Source of the DNA: Gordionus sp. m RMFG-2023
Taxonomy: Eukaryota; Nematomorpha; Gordioida; Chordodea; Parachordodidae
Direction: 5' to 3'
Assembly: GCF_954871325.1 (NCBI RefSeq)
Contig: NC_088775.1
Span: forward strand, 53,111,561 to 53,175,560
DNA: 64,000 bases
Below, piece by piece: positions 33,693-45,369 of this stretch. Both the position numbers and the translations under genes were made by a program. Numbering within the stretch: the stretch's first letter is position 1; every line of letters begins with the position of its first letter. A model generated the notes under the pieces. The model made no database searches. It was not told where the DNA came from and saw nothing but the letters and a program-made list of their open reading frames with translations.

Positions 33693-35365
33693 TAGAGGTC
33701 TGCATGCCCACCTAATGTTTAAAAAAAATTTAACCCGCTCGCCCAACCCGCCTATAGTTTTCAAAAAAATATATATCCGCCCGCCCCGCCCATTAGTCTA
33801 AAATTTTTTATTAACCCGCCCATTATTTATAAAAAGTTTTAACCCAAATCCGCTAATAAAATTTAATTATGGCCATTCTTTCAATTTTTTAAATAATAAA
33901 AATATTTCAGCATTACACCTCAGCAAAAAGTTTATAATTTAGGAAATTAATTTAATGTATAAAAAAAATATTCAATTTAAATTATGGACAATTTATTTGA
34001 TCAAATAGAATATTTATGAAATAAATATAAAATTTATATTATATGTAATTATAATGCAAAAAAATAGATTCAAAACACGTTCTTCTTTGTTCTAAAAACC
34101 TTCCAGCAATGATAAATCCTCGTTCAGAAGAAGCACTATTTGCAGGAATTGCCAATTAAAACTCTTTTTTGAAGTGAGTACTAAATGATTAATCTGCCAT
34201 TCCAAAATAAAATACCGTGCTATTTTTGTAATCGTTTTATGCTATTCGGAATAGTAACAGAACAAAATACTATTTAGTTTTATAAACCAGACCTCGAGTT
34301 AATATTAGAAACAGATGTATCTAACCAAGGATTTGGAGCTGTACTCATGCAAAAATATGATAATGGTAAAGAATTTCCAATAGCTTACACCTCAAGAACT
34401 TTACAAGACGCTGAAAAGAATTATTCTACAATAGACAAAGAAGCAAAAGCAATAATAAACGGCGTAGAAAAATTTCATAACTATTTGTATGGACGAAAAT
34501 TTAAAATTTGAACAGACCACAAACCTTTAATAAAGATATATGGTAATAACAGAGATTTAAGCTCATTAACAAACCAAAGATTATTACGCTCGGCTTATAA
34601 ATTATCTGCATATGATTATAATATAATGTACAAGAATGGCGCTAATAATATAATTGCAGATGTTTTATCGCAAAACCCAATAGAGAAAAATGATGATAGA
34701 ATAACAAGTGAAAATAAAACAGTGAAATATATAAGAAATCTTACTTATGACACATTAACTCTATCAAGAAAAGAACTTAGAGAGGAAACCGCAAAAGATC
34801 CACTTTTAAGAAGAGTAAAAATATTAATAAATGGTACAAATATACAAAATCAAGCACCAGAATTACGCTTTTAGAACAAGAATAGATGAAATAGAAAATG
34901 ATCACGGTATTTTATTTTGGAATGACAGATTAATCATTCCATACTCACTTCAAAAAAGAGTTTTACATATATTGCATACGGGACATTTGGGTATTACATC
35001 AATGAAATCATTACGAGACATTATATATGGTGGGAACAATTAGATAAAGATGTCGAAAATAAGTAAAATGTTCTTCACTTAAAAAAAACGATTAGTACAA
35101 TAAAAAATGAAATATTGTTATTGATCATTTAATTAATTATGATTTTTCTTTAGTTTGTTTTTGAAAAAATTTTTTTAATTTCCCTAACCTGCCCGCCTAT
35201 TGTTTAAATTTCTTAACCCGCCCACCCACCCGCCCGCCCGCCCATAATTTCAAGATTTTTTAAGCCGCTCGCCTGCCCATTCTTGAAATTTTTTTTACCC
35301 GCCCGCTTACTTAGATAGGCGGGCGTGGACGGGCGGACCGAAACCCCGCCCAATGCAGACCCCTA
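33693..35365 (-). mobile_element. hAT transposon (family H2) inserted in LINE-A
   Basis: Terminal inverted repeats TAGAGGTCTGCATGCCC and GGGCAATGCAGACCCCTA-type (right end CAATGCAGACCCCTA). Flanks GTAGATAG (33685-33692) and TTAGATAG (35366-35373) form an 8-bp target duplication with one mismatch. GC-rich subterminal repeats (ACCCGCCCGCCC) lie at both sides. The minus strand near 34050-34160 keeps a hAT dimerisation motif (AIPANSASSERGFIIAGRFL, then EQRRTC). Most of the transposase is gone. A Gypsy-type fragment is nested inside. A related short element with the same TAGAGGTCTG terminus is at 63277-63579. Confidence 0.85.
34280..35050 (+). mobile_element. Ty3/Gypsy pol fragment nested in the H2 hAT element
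   Basis: RNase H about 34290-34670 (LETDVSNQGFGAVLMQ, YTSRTLQDAEKNYSTIDKEA, TDHKPLIKIY), then a linker and the beginning of the integrase zinc finger about 34860-35043 (RLIIPYSLQKRVLHILHTGH). It differs clearly from the three other Gypsy elements in the window, so it is another lineage. Broken fragment, no LTRs seen. Confidence 0.8.
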
Positions 35366-35373
35366 TTAGATAG

Positions 35374-35646
35374 TTGCATCTTTAATTAGCTGTATCATGG
35401 ATTTTTGCTGGCAGTATCAGAAACTTGTAAGCTAGTTAAGGCAAATGATAGGGCGTCTAGGTAGTGTTTTACAGAAGAATAATTTTTTATCAAAGAAGTC
35501 AAGTTTTTCGACAGGTGTCTCGCAACTTGATGCTTTATTCCCTTAGGTATTCGTAAAATGACATGATTTTGGTTCACTAAAAATATTTCTACATCTGTGG
35601 AGTCGACTGGATCAAACGTAGAAATATTTGCGCCAGTGGAGGTAGG
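35374..35646 (-). mobile_element. LINE-A, N-terminal segment
   Basis: The minus-strand frame at 35395-35577 (VILRIPKGIKHQVARHLSKN, LDALSFALTSL) has the 'RIPKGxR ... W/x-xLLxFA' pattern found ahead of the RT in this type of LINE. It continues upstream as TFDPVDSTDVEIFLV to 35646, where Gypsy-3 begins. It belongs to the same element as 30945-33684. Confidence 0.6.
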
Positions 35647-36140
35647 TGTCGCAGATGTTAAATTAAAGGCGGAGAAAAATCAATATTTATTTTTTGGATT
35701 ATTTTTTAATTTCGATAAAAAATGATTATTCTGTTTTTTTGATCATGATATTTTTTTTAAAAAATTATGGAATTTCCTTGTGAAATTATTAAATAAAGAA
35801 AATTCAAAAAGTGTTGTATTAAATTTTTACTGTAGTTCTAGGGTATAGGCTCTTTTTATGCCCCACTCCCTTTTAAATAAGCCTATAGAGGTTTAACTAA
35901 CATATTTTCGAAATGTTGCGCCTACAAGTACGTGCGGCTTGCCCACAAACGTGTGGAGGGTTCCTCACATTTTTACTTTTATACCCAAATTAAATTAGTT
36001 CCAATAAGATGGAAATGAGGAAAACCTAGCGTAGCTCTGTTGAATCAACACTAGAGGGCAAAAGCGCTATATATCACGTATCACGTAAAAAGTGTTGTAT
36101 TTTATTTTAATTAATTATTTTCGGGCATCTATATTATTGG
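35647..36140 (+). repeat. 5' LTR of Gypsy-3 (carrying a 267-bp insertion)
   Basis: Begins TGTCGCAGATG and runs to about ATTATTGG before a GTGACCGTGG leader. It contains GTCGCAGA at 35648-35655 as a single copy, which is the empty site for the MITE found in the 3' LTR. Confidence 0.7.
35821..36087 (+). mobile_element. 5'-truncated LINE 3' end inserted in the 5' LTR of Gypsy-3
   Basis: Flanked by a perfect 15-bp target duplication AAAAAGTGTTGTATT (35806-35820 and 36088-36102). The insert matches the 3' untranslated part of the RTE-like LINE at 42736-44200 (shared 'agcgtagctctg', 'gcctgccca'-like blocks) and ends in a short repeat 'tatcacgtatcacgt', the kind of tail seen in RTE-type LINEs. It is a dead-on-arrival copy or a SINE sharing this tail. 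Confidence 0.8.
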
Positions 36141-39100
36141 TGACCGTGGTTACCAGGATTTTTCGTATTCGGGGTTAAAGCATATTAAAAAAAAAATTTC
36201 TTTGACACAGTTCACATTGGATAAAAATTCAAAAACAATTTAAAGTGAAACAGTTCACATTGGAGAAGAATTCAAGGACAATTTAAAGGTAAATGAATTT
36301 TTTTATATACACAGCGCAATTGTTATTTATAAATATTTTTGAATTAATCCGTAAAGTAATTTACAATTTTGTAAGATAAAATTTTTAGATTAATTCGATT
36401 GTATAAGGTTAAAATTATTTTTTTAACACGGCAATTTTAAAGTAAGATAAATTTTTATATAATGAAATGGACTTACTTAATTTTGATACTGAGCCTAGAC
36501 TATTTGATTCCAAGTATAAGGATATTAGTTATCAAATGTTGTATAAAAATATTGATAAATTTGATATAAATAATTCTTTAGTGACAATATTATTATTGGT
36601 CCTAATATATGGGTTATTTATTATAGTAAAATTTTTACTAAAGAAATGTACCTTTGTAGTGACAAAGGTATATATTGATTTGAAGAAAGACACTGTGGTT
36701 TCATATAATTCTCGTAATATTCAAGATGTTGTGGAGAGATCAGTAGTGGTCCTCCAGGAATTAAAAGAAATAAAAGAATCAATCAAAGGTATATACAGTG
36801 ATATATCTAAATTGAGGAATATGAGTAATCAATGTGATAAAAAACAATTGGGTGATAAAATTGTTTCCTATGGAAAAAGTTTTTTTTCCAAAGGATAAAA
36901 CTGTTTGTGAGATGGTTTGTAATCGTTGTAGTTGTAAGGACCATAAAGCTGAAACGTGTAATGGAAAATAACAAAATTTTCGAAAGGATTTCTCATCAAA
37001 TAAATATGTTAGAAAATTCCAATGTGAGGAAATTTTCAGGCCTCAATATAAATAAATTTGATGCATTACAATCAAATCAGGATGCATCTCGTGTTTTAAA
37101 TGCAAAAAATCGGGAAATATAGCCATAAATTGTGTACACTGACTATATAATGGCAAATGTAATCATATAGCAGTTAAAATACACCTAAATAAAAATTTTA
37201 AGAAAGTATATAATAATGATAAAATGAGATATGATTCTAATAAATTAAATGATTTAAATAGAAAATTTTTTTATCATAAAAATAAAATTAAAACGGGTGA
37301 TTATAGTTATAATCTGAATAAAAAGAATTATAATGATTTTAAATGGGAAAAATATCCTATGGGTATTATAAGATATCCAAATAAAAAGGATGTTAATAAT
37401 TTTAAGTGCGAAAAATATCCTAGTAATATTATTAAAAAATATATCAATATTAGTAAAAAGCCTCTAAATTTCGAGTTGATTTTATGCCAATTCTAATGAA
37501 AGTGATACTTCAGATAGAATAAATAGTAATCAGCCTATTAAAACATGTGAAATTTTAATGACTGAAATAATAATTGAACCATACCAGTGTCCTAGGGTTA
37601 AATTAAGGATTGCCGTAGGTACATTGATATGTTGTTCGACACTGGAGCGAGCATTTCGATAATGTCTCGTAAAATTTTTTATAAATATTGGCCTAATGGC
37701 TTTATTTCAAAAGAAAATATGGGTTTAAAACAGTTTGTTGGTTCTGAAATTAAAGTTTTGGGTAAAACACAATGGGATACTGTTTTCAATGATACTACCA
37801 TAAGTTTTAATTTATGGATAGTAGAGAAAAATGTGGAAACTATTATGGGTGGGATACCTTTTGGCTTGATGAAGAGTTCCTTTTGAGCGGAAAAAGGAAA
37901 TCGATGAAAGAACAATTTGTTACAAAAGATGGCATCATTATTCCAGTCGTGGAATACAGTGGATAGGACACACCATTGAGCCTGTTAAAAAATCGAATGG
38001 AAAATTGAGACTCTGTGTAGATTTTCGTGTAACACTAAATCGGTGGGTGGTTTAATATATACATTGCCTAGGATTGAGGAAATTTTGGCCAATTTAAAAG
38101 GTGCCAAATATTTTTCCAAAGTTGATTCTTCTTCTACTTATTTACAATTACCTTTGTAAGAAAAATTCAAAAATTGTTTACTATACTCCTAAAGGTTTAT
38201 TTGCCTTTTGTAGGTTACCATTTGGATTGAGTGTGTCAGCACCGATATTTCAGCGTACTATGGAATCAGTTTTCCAAGGCCTTGAAGGAGATTTATATAG
38301 ACGATGTGTTGGTTGTGTAGCACCGGAACAACATAATCAACGTTTGGAAGAGGTTTTCAAACGAATTCGTGATAAAGGTCTAAAGGCCAGTAAGGAGAAA
38401 AGTGTTCTTAGAGTAACGAAGTTATATATTTAGGACATCAAATTAATGGAATGAAGGTGAAACCTTTTGAGAAAAATTTAAAAAATATAACAAATATGAA
38501 TCCTCTAACCAATAAAGCGGAGTTGCAATCATTTTTGGGTATGATAAATTATTATCATCGTTTTGTGGAGAATTTTGCAAAAGTGGCATCTCCATTGTAT
38601 GATTTATTAAAAAAAGGTGTTCATTTTGAGTGGAAAATTAAACAACAAAAAGCTTTTGAAATTTTAAAAGAAAAAATTGGTGAGGAACCGATTTTAGTAT
38701 TGTTTTAACAATGATTTAGAAATAATTTTGGGGGTAGATGCATCCAATAAGGGTGTTGGAGGTGCATTATTACATATAATTTATGATTTAGAGAGATCAA
38801 TTATTTTTTTTTCAAGAATTTTTTATAAAGATGAAACTAGGTATTCTGTTATTGAACAGGAGGCATTAGCGGTTATTTTTGGATTAACCAAGTGTCGTGA
38901 ATATTTAATTGGTACAAAATTTGTGATTTATACTGATCATAAACCATTGATTCATTTGTTTAAAAAAGATAACAAAGAATTAATGTTATCTCCCAAATTA
39001 CAAAGTTGGTTATTATTAGTGGGAAGTTTCAATGTTGAAATTAGATATCGTCGAGGCAAAGAAAGTTTGCCCGATATTTTATCCAGGTTGGGATCGAGTG

Positions 39101-39748
39101 AAGAAATTCTCAACTTTAACAAAAATAAAATAGTAGATAAAGAAGAGGCATTGATTTGTTCTTTATCACATATGCTTAAAGGTGGTTCTACTAATTGTGA
39201 AGATCTTAAATTAAATACTTTAAAAGATAAAGAATTGAATCAAATAAAGTTATTTTTAACCGGGAAGAAACCGTGGAAAAATAATTGTAAAATTTATAAA
39301 AAAATTGCAAAAGAATTATCCGTGGTGGATGATTGTATAATGAGAGGCAATAGAGCTGTAATTCCTTTTAAATTAATTGGTAAAATTATTGATCTATTAC
39401 ATGCTGAACATCATGGTAGAGATAAAATGAAATCTTGGGCTCGTGAATATGTATGGTGGCCTGGTATGGTTAATGATAAAAAAATTACAAGGAAATGTGT
39501 TCCATGTAACACCTGTGCCTCTATGCCCCGTGAAGAAGTAGGGCAAATTTGGCCTAAATCAAATCAACCCTTAAAGGGTTCACATTGATTTTTTTGATTG
39601 GGATAAAAAAACTTATTTTTTAGTGGTAGATTCATATTCTAAGTGGTTTAAATATGAAGAAGTTCATGGGTTAACAAATAAAGTTGTTATTGAATTATTA
39701 AAAAAATTGTCTAAATTTGGGATTCCCAAAACAATAGTGTGATGGAGG

Positions 39749-40974
39749 CAGGGTTGTCAGATATTCTTCACTTGAAAACGTGAGTTTTTCTTTTATAATA
39801 ATTAATGGGGGGCTTTGACCCTCATACCCCCAATATGCGGGCCTTCGGCCAGGGTAATTGATATAGCATACTCATCTAAGTTAATATGTTATATTTAATA
39901 TAACAAGATTTTAAAGACAATGAAAATTCTTTATTGATTTACTTACAATTATGATGTATAATTTTCTCATGTTTATAAATATAGCATAATATTAATTATT
40001 ATATTTTATGGATGATTTTAAAAGAGGCAATAAAGATTTCCCATCGGCACTGTGGAGATAGGCTGAAAACTATTTGCATGAATAGTTATATTTTGTTTAA
40101 CAATAAGTTCAGCTTTCAATGATTACGTTCTTTTCGCCAAGCAGTAGTCATTAGACTGAATATTCTCTCTGATGAAGCATTTGAATGTGGAATAGAAAAT
40201 ATAAAATCGCATATTTTCTCTATCAATGGTGAGTTTTTATTAGAAAGAAAATCCATCCATTATGGACTTTTTAAACGAATTGTGAAGAATGTGGCAAATA
40301 CAACTCATTGGTATAATATTATTACTATGGCTTTTCAATTCTGTCCAAATAATTTAATTTTTCCCAAAGTTTACAGACGCGTTATCTCCACAATAGGCCG
40401 TTACATTAGCAATATCAAGTTCAGCGAATTTTAAATTTTCTAGCAAGCATCTAGATATGTCTTTAGGGGTTTCACTGTCAGACGAAAAATTTTTAAGTAA
40501 TTAAACATTTATTCCATTCTTTTGTTGAAGTATCTAAGTAATAAGGGAAATGTTTTTATATTACCTTTATTCTATGCACACGTTAGTGTTGAAACCAGAT
40601 GATTGTTTTTTAGATCTTTTATTATATTTGCCCTTAATTTATTTCATTTGAAATTTTACGAGTTTTAATATAAGATTTATAAAATCCATAAAAGAAATGT
40701 ATAGTTATTTAAATTCATATTATAATTATACTTGATAAACTTTCTAAAAATTGAATTTATGTTGTGGGTAATTGATCAATGAATATGATTGGTTAGTTGG
40801 ACTATTAACAAATACAATTTTTTAAATATTTTAAAAAAATTTATAAACGTGAGAAAAGTGTGAAACTAAGTGTGATTATTTTAATTTACTCAAAAAACGT
40901 GAGAAAAGCGTGAAGTGTGAGAAAACGTAAGTAAGTTGAGAATCACGGCTAAATCGTGACATCTGGCAACCCTG
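39749..40974 (-). mobile_element. hAT transposon (family H3) in the integrase region of Gypsy-3
   Basis: Ends CAGGGTTGTCAGATATTC and GACATCTGGCAACCCTG, flanked by GATGGAGG (39741-39748) and GATGGAAG (40975-40982), an 8-bp duplication with one mismatch. The minus strand at about 40090-40220 keeps IPHSNASSERIFSLMTTAWR-KERNH, the hAT dimerisation motif. It is nearly identical to that of the hAT at 55727-58570 (LPHSNASSERIFSLMRTAWK). A stop follows KERNH and most of the transposase is missing. Confidence 0.88.
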
Positions 40975-42362
40975 GATGGAAGTCCAGCTTTTATAAGTGA
41001 AAATTTTAGACATTTTTGTATTTCATTACAAATAAAACATGTGTTGCTCAAATGGTCAAGTTGAAAGAATGGTAGCCATAGTGAAAAGTTTGATTAAAAA
41101 GGCCAAACTAGAAAAAAATGAAATTTGGATGGCTCAGTTGTATTATAATAATTCTAAAACTAAGGAGGGTTTTACTCCTGTGGAAATGATTTTGGGTCGA
41201 AGGACCAGATTACCTATAGATTTTCTTAAACAAAATGGAAATGCCAGTATATTACCCTTTAAAAAAACAATATAAAGTTTCCTGTGGGACAAATTATATG
41301 GGCTCGAGTATTCGAGAATAAGAAAAAGATATGGGAAAAGGGTTGTATATTGGAGAATTTAGGAAATAAATTGAATTGTATAGAATTTGTGGACGGGATT
41401 ACGGGAATCCGACACAATCATCAGTTGTTTTACTGAGTTAATGGTCAATTTTTCTTTTTTCTTATTTAACTAATTATCATTTTTGCTTTATTACTGATTT
41501 AATGAATATTTTTTTTTCTTACTTAGTTGAATTCTTTCCTTTTAATTTTAACAAGTTCATTTTTGTAAGTATAATATTAAAATTTACAACATATGTTAAT
41601 TAAAGCGTTTTATTTCCTTTAAAAAAACAAATGGAATGTTGTTAGATTCCTGTTTATAGTTCTAATAGTTACAATTATAAATTTATATTTTTTTTACCCC
41701 TCTTCACATCTTTATATTTTTTTTTGTGTGGTCCATACTTATTTGTTTTATAATTGAAAATTAAAAAGAAAAATAATTGTAAAATTTATAAAAAAAATTG
41801 AAAAAGAATTATCCGATTTATTTATACTGATTATATTTTGTCTATATATATATTTATAGTACATTAATAAAATAAAGAAAGATAAAAGAGCTAGGCTGGT
41901 AGTGAGATACCATAAAACCTCATGTGTTGTTTGATTTAAATTTACAACGTCGTTGGACCTTATAAAGGATTATTAGACATTATTATTTTGATTATTGTAT
42001 GTAATTTTCTTTATTGTATTGACCTAGTAAAGTAAAATAAAAGTGATCAAAAATTATATGTTGATGGTTGATTTTTTTTTTGAATAAAACAATTATAAAT
42101 ACGGAATTTTTTAATCGAAATTATACGAGTATATGTATGGAACACTTGTAAAACAAATTATATTAATAATTTCATATAAATACATGTATTATAAAACCCA
42201 CATTTCATATGTCAAATTACAATTCAAAAGTGTAATTAACCAGGTTAAAAATCGATAAAATTCAAAGGTACGATTCGATAAATGACAAAAGAAATGATCA
42301 ATGCCCTCAAATTACGATAATTAGATGGTATATGGGCTTATGAAGGGTGGGCGTGTCGCAGA

Positions 42363-42585
42363 TAGTGTTGTTAAACGGCTCGTTTTGAGCCGATTTTTAC
42401 ATACGGCTAATTCAATATTCCATCCAGAAAAATATTACGCAAGCCTGAAGATTTTGCTCATAAAAGGAATAAAGGTCTAGACATATATTAACGAAATCTC
42501 GAGGCTTGGGCATAATTTTTCTGGCTAAAATATTGAGTTAGCCGTTTTAAAAATTCGGCTCAAAATGAGCCGTTTAACAACACTG
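42363..42585. mobile_element. hAT-type MITE (family M1), copy 1
   Basis: 223 bp. Starts TAGTGTTGTTAAACGGCTCG and ends with its near-complement CCGTTTAACAACACTG; long terminal inverted repeats also carry an inner hairpin (CGGCTCGTTTTGAGCCG). Flanked by an exact 8-bp duplication GTCGCAGA (42355-42362, 42586-42593). The unoccupied site is visible in the other LTR at 35648-35655. No coding content, so it depends on a hAT transposase in trans. Confidence 0.93.
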
Positions 42586-42735
42586 GTCGCAGATGTTAAA
42601 TTAAAAGAGAAAAATGTTTTTTTTAAAAAAAGAATGTCAATCAATATTTATTTTTTTGATAATTATCAATTTCGATAAAAAATGATTATTCTGTTTTTTT
42701 GATTATATGATTTTTTTAAAAAAATTATGGAATGA

Positions 42736-44200
42736 TGAACTTTCTCACCTTACTTCAAGATTAAAAGAGGGGTAAAACAAGGCTGTGTACTATCACCTAT
42801 TTTGTTCAATATAATCATAAACAAAATTATAAAGGAAACCACGAGCACCATGAACCTAGTTGATATATCATCAAACAATAATAATATCAATCACCTAAGA
42901 ATCATCTCATACGCAGATGATCTAGTTTTAATCACCAAATCAAGAGATGAGACAATAGACTTACTAACAAGTCTATGCTTTCATAGCAACAAAGTAGGTT
43001 TAACCATAAACTTTAATAAAACTTTTATTATGCCATCCCCAGAGGCGTCTATAAATAACTTAAAATTTGAGGGAAATGAAATTAAAATAGTTAACAATTT
43101 TAAATATCTTGGCGTACTTATCGATAATAAAGGAAATATCAGCGGTAAAATCGAAGCCCGACTAAAAAACGCCAAAATAACCTTTATGAAATATTACAAA
43201 CTATGGACAGCAAGAGAGATCTCAGTCAAAACGAGGCTCCGAATTTTTAACGCCACAGTCATTCCAGTCCTCCTCTACGGCAGCGACACTTGGGAAATAA
43301 ATAAATCTCAGACAAAGAAAATACAAGTTTTCGTAAACCGCTGTCTGCGCCAGCTCAACGGTATTTTCTATCCAAGAATAATTTCGAATGCCAGCCTATG
43401 GCGAATCTCAAAAAATGTCCCGATCGAGACTACTCTCAAAAAAAGGCACATTCAACTCTTTGGTCACACCATCAGAAACTTCAGACAAAACATAGTCCAT
43501 GAAGCTATAATCTGGCTCGAGTCTCATGAAGGTAAAACATACGGTAAATACAAGTCATATTGGCTATACAGAACGATAAAAGAAATCATAAGCCTAAATC
43601 TGACGATGGAACAATTCATACGTCTAAACAATAATAAAAGCTCAATAAAAAAGCTTCTAAAAATCAAATCGGGCTACCTGCTCCCTCCAAATCTCTTAGC
43701 CCCCCCCCCAGCAACATAAGCACCCCTTTCCTCCCGCCATGGTAAACATACATTTATCTATTTGTTTATAAAACTCTTCATGTACCTAACCTTGATATAA
43801 TTATCCAAAATATACTTAACTCACTAATCTAATATTCTTAAATAGTAAGGCAGATTTATTTAAAAAATATATCATATTTATATTAAATAAACAAATTCAA
43901 TATAGACCATAAACTTAAAATTTACCAATACCCCTCCCTATAATTTACATTTTACTTAATCGGGTACGGGCTTTTCTCTCTCTTCTTATTTCCCGTAGGC
44001 GTTTAAGCAAGTGGTTTCGCCTCTTGCGCGCACAGGTAACTGCAGCCTGCCCAAGAACCGTGGATGGGCTCATCTCATAGGTTACCCCCAAATTTCTTAA
44101 CCCAATTAGATGGGATGAGATAGTCCAAGCGTAGCTCTGCTGTTTCATATAGCGATAAAGGGTAATTGCGCTTATTATGACGTATGACGTATGACGTATG
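42736..44200 (+). mobile_element. RTE-like LINE, 5'-truncated, long intact frame
   Basis: Begins inside the RT domain (RGVKQGCVLSPILFNIIINK) and keeps an unbroken frame through 42802-43719. It has SYADDLVLI (the YADD catalytic box), GLTINFNKT, FKYLGVLIDNKGNISGKIEA, a TRLRIFNATVIPVLLYGSDT thumb-type stretch and a C-terminal KRHIQLFGHTIRN. The endonuclease and the first RT motifs are missing through 5' truncation, normal for LINEs. The 3' part (43720-44200) is untranslated and ends in repeats of GACGTAT. No stops in about 320 codons suggests recent insertion. The clade is judged from motif pattern only (RTE or a close APE-type clade). Confidence 0.8.
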
Positions 44201-44306
44201 AATTCATTGATTTTCTTGTGTAAGTATAAAATAAAGAAAATTAAAATTAAAAAGTGTTGTGAGTTTTTTATTTTAATAAATTATTTTTGGGCATATATAT
44301 TATTGG

Positions 44307-44540
44307 GACTGTTGGGCTAGTAAGCACATCAGCCAATGAGGTGGGAATGGTGACTATGGGTTGTTTAGTTGTGAAGGCAAAAGCAGAAAAGGCATTAAGG
44401 ATTTGAGGAATGGCTGGTGATAGGATGGGTAGCACAGATTAAGGACACTTGATTTTCCTTTATGAGATGGCAATAGCCCCAATTTGGTTACTTACTTTAA
44501 TATTTTTATTACACAGTGGGCAGTTTGGTAGATGCTGTGC
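44307..44540 (-). mobile_element. LINE-A, far N-terminal remnant (tentative)
   Basis: Flanks the right side of Gypsy-3. The minus strand keeps short coding-like pieces (CATHPITSHSSNP, LPTV) but is too decayed to assign by motif. The main argument is position: LINE-A is cut at 35646 by Gypsy-3 and should resume here. 44541-44700 holds nothing else. Confidence 0.3.
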
Positions 44541-44703
44541 TGAGGTCTGGTAATGATTGGAAATTTATACCAGATTGAGGGTGAAGGTGAATATCATCAT
44601 TGTTAAAATTCACAATTGTGTTTATGGATAAATGTATGTATTGCTCTGTAAATTAAAATGCACATAAGTAGAATGTTTAACATTTGTTGACAGTGACTAT
44701 TAA

Positions 44704-45012
44704 TCATATAGTCCATTTACTAATAAATTTAAAACTCTCTATAAGTAATATTCTATCAATAGTTATTATATTTCCAATCCCTGTATCAAATAGGCACAAA
44801 TTTGATACTCTATTCTTAAATGAGTTTATCATGTGAAATAATAATATGAGAGCTTTAATTGCAAAGATGGTTTCATAATGGGGTAATTGATCTATATCAT
44901 TAATAACAGCATTTTGAATGGTGGGATTTATGATGGAGAGGGAGTAACACTGACGTTGAGTAGAACCAGAGTGTGCATGCTTGAACACCTAGATGCAATA
45001 GAGCAGTATAAT
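44704..45012 (-). CDS. Unidentified open frame, possible exon
   Basis: A 103-codon open stretch on the minus strand begins right after an acceptor-like CATCTAG (VFKHAHSGSTQRQCYSLSII) and ends in a stop (ISKWTI). It has even amino-acid use (Cys, Trp, His and Pro present) in an AT-rich region where chance frames are rich in Ile/Lys/Asn/Phe. I do not recognise the product. It could be the last exon of a host gene, a transposon exon, or chance. 45013-45370 is AT-rich with nothing supported. Confidence 0.3.
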
Positions 45013-45369
45013 ATACCTCAAGGAGAGCAAAGGCCTTTATTTAACTTGTGATCAATTTAGGTGACTGTGTAATTTAGAATCTCAAATTTATTTGATTGAA
45101 ATAATATATAAAAAAATATATTAGATTAGAGTGAATATAATGTTATTTTAAGTGGTTTTTAACTGATAAATATATATTTTGAGCTTAATTCTTCTTATCT
45201 TATTACATATTAGCTTTTTAAAAAAACATTGGACAGCTGAATTACTGAGCCCAATATGATATATTGAAAATAAAAAAATGGTTTGTAAATGTTGTTTTTT
45301 CTATTGTCAATAGATAAAATCTTGCAAGATCTAATAGGAAAAGCTTGCTATCAGATTTCTGTTAATAAT

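Larger units (their letters stand above)
35647..44306 (+). mobile_element. Ty3/Gypsy-type LTR retrotransposon fossil (Gypsy-3) with both LTRs and nested insertions
   Basis: Lies inside LINE-A. Parts: 5' LTR 35647 to about 36140; first frame 36467-36898 with a hydrophobic segment near its residues 40-62; zinc knuckles about 36905-37140 (CNRCSCKDHKAETC); protease about 37630 (DTGASISIMS); RT about 37960-38700 (GLSVSAPIFQRTM); RNase H about 38720-39070 (GVDASNKGVGGALLH); integrase about 39350-41400, split by a hAT element; a purine-rich tract (GAAGGGTGGGCG) just before 42354; and a 3' LTR 42354 to about 44306. It is broken in several places. The LTRs share their start TGTCGCAGATGTTAAATTAAA-type (differing later) and their last 50 bp, and look roughly 85-90 percent alike by eye. 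A clean target duplication was not seen. Confidence 0.88.
42354..44306 (+). repeat. 3' LTR of Gypsy-3, expanded by a MITE and a LINE
   Basis: Begins TGTCGCAGA, is split after the first nine bases by the MITE at 42363-42585, resumes with the LTR to about 42735, is split again by an RTE-like LINE, and resumes at about 44200 ('aaataaagaaaatt', 'aaaaagtgttgt') to 44306. The two insertions explain its length compared with the 5' LTR. Confidence 0.7.

Noticed and set aside
35642-44311. Target-site duplication of Gypsy-3
   Set aside because: The bases flanking the two LTRs (GTAGG and GACTG) do not match, and the exact LTR end is uncertain.
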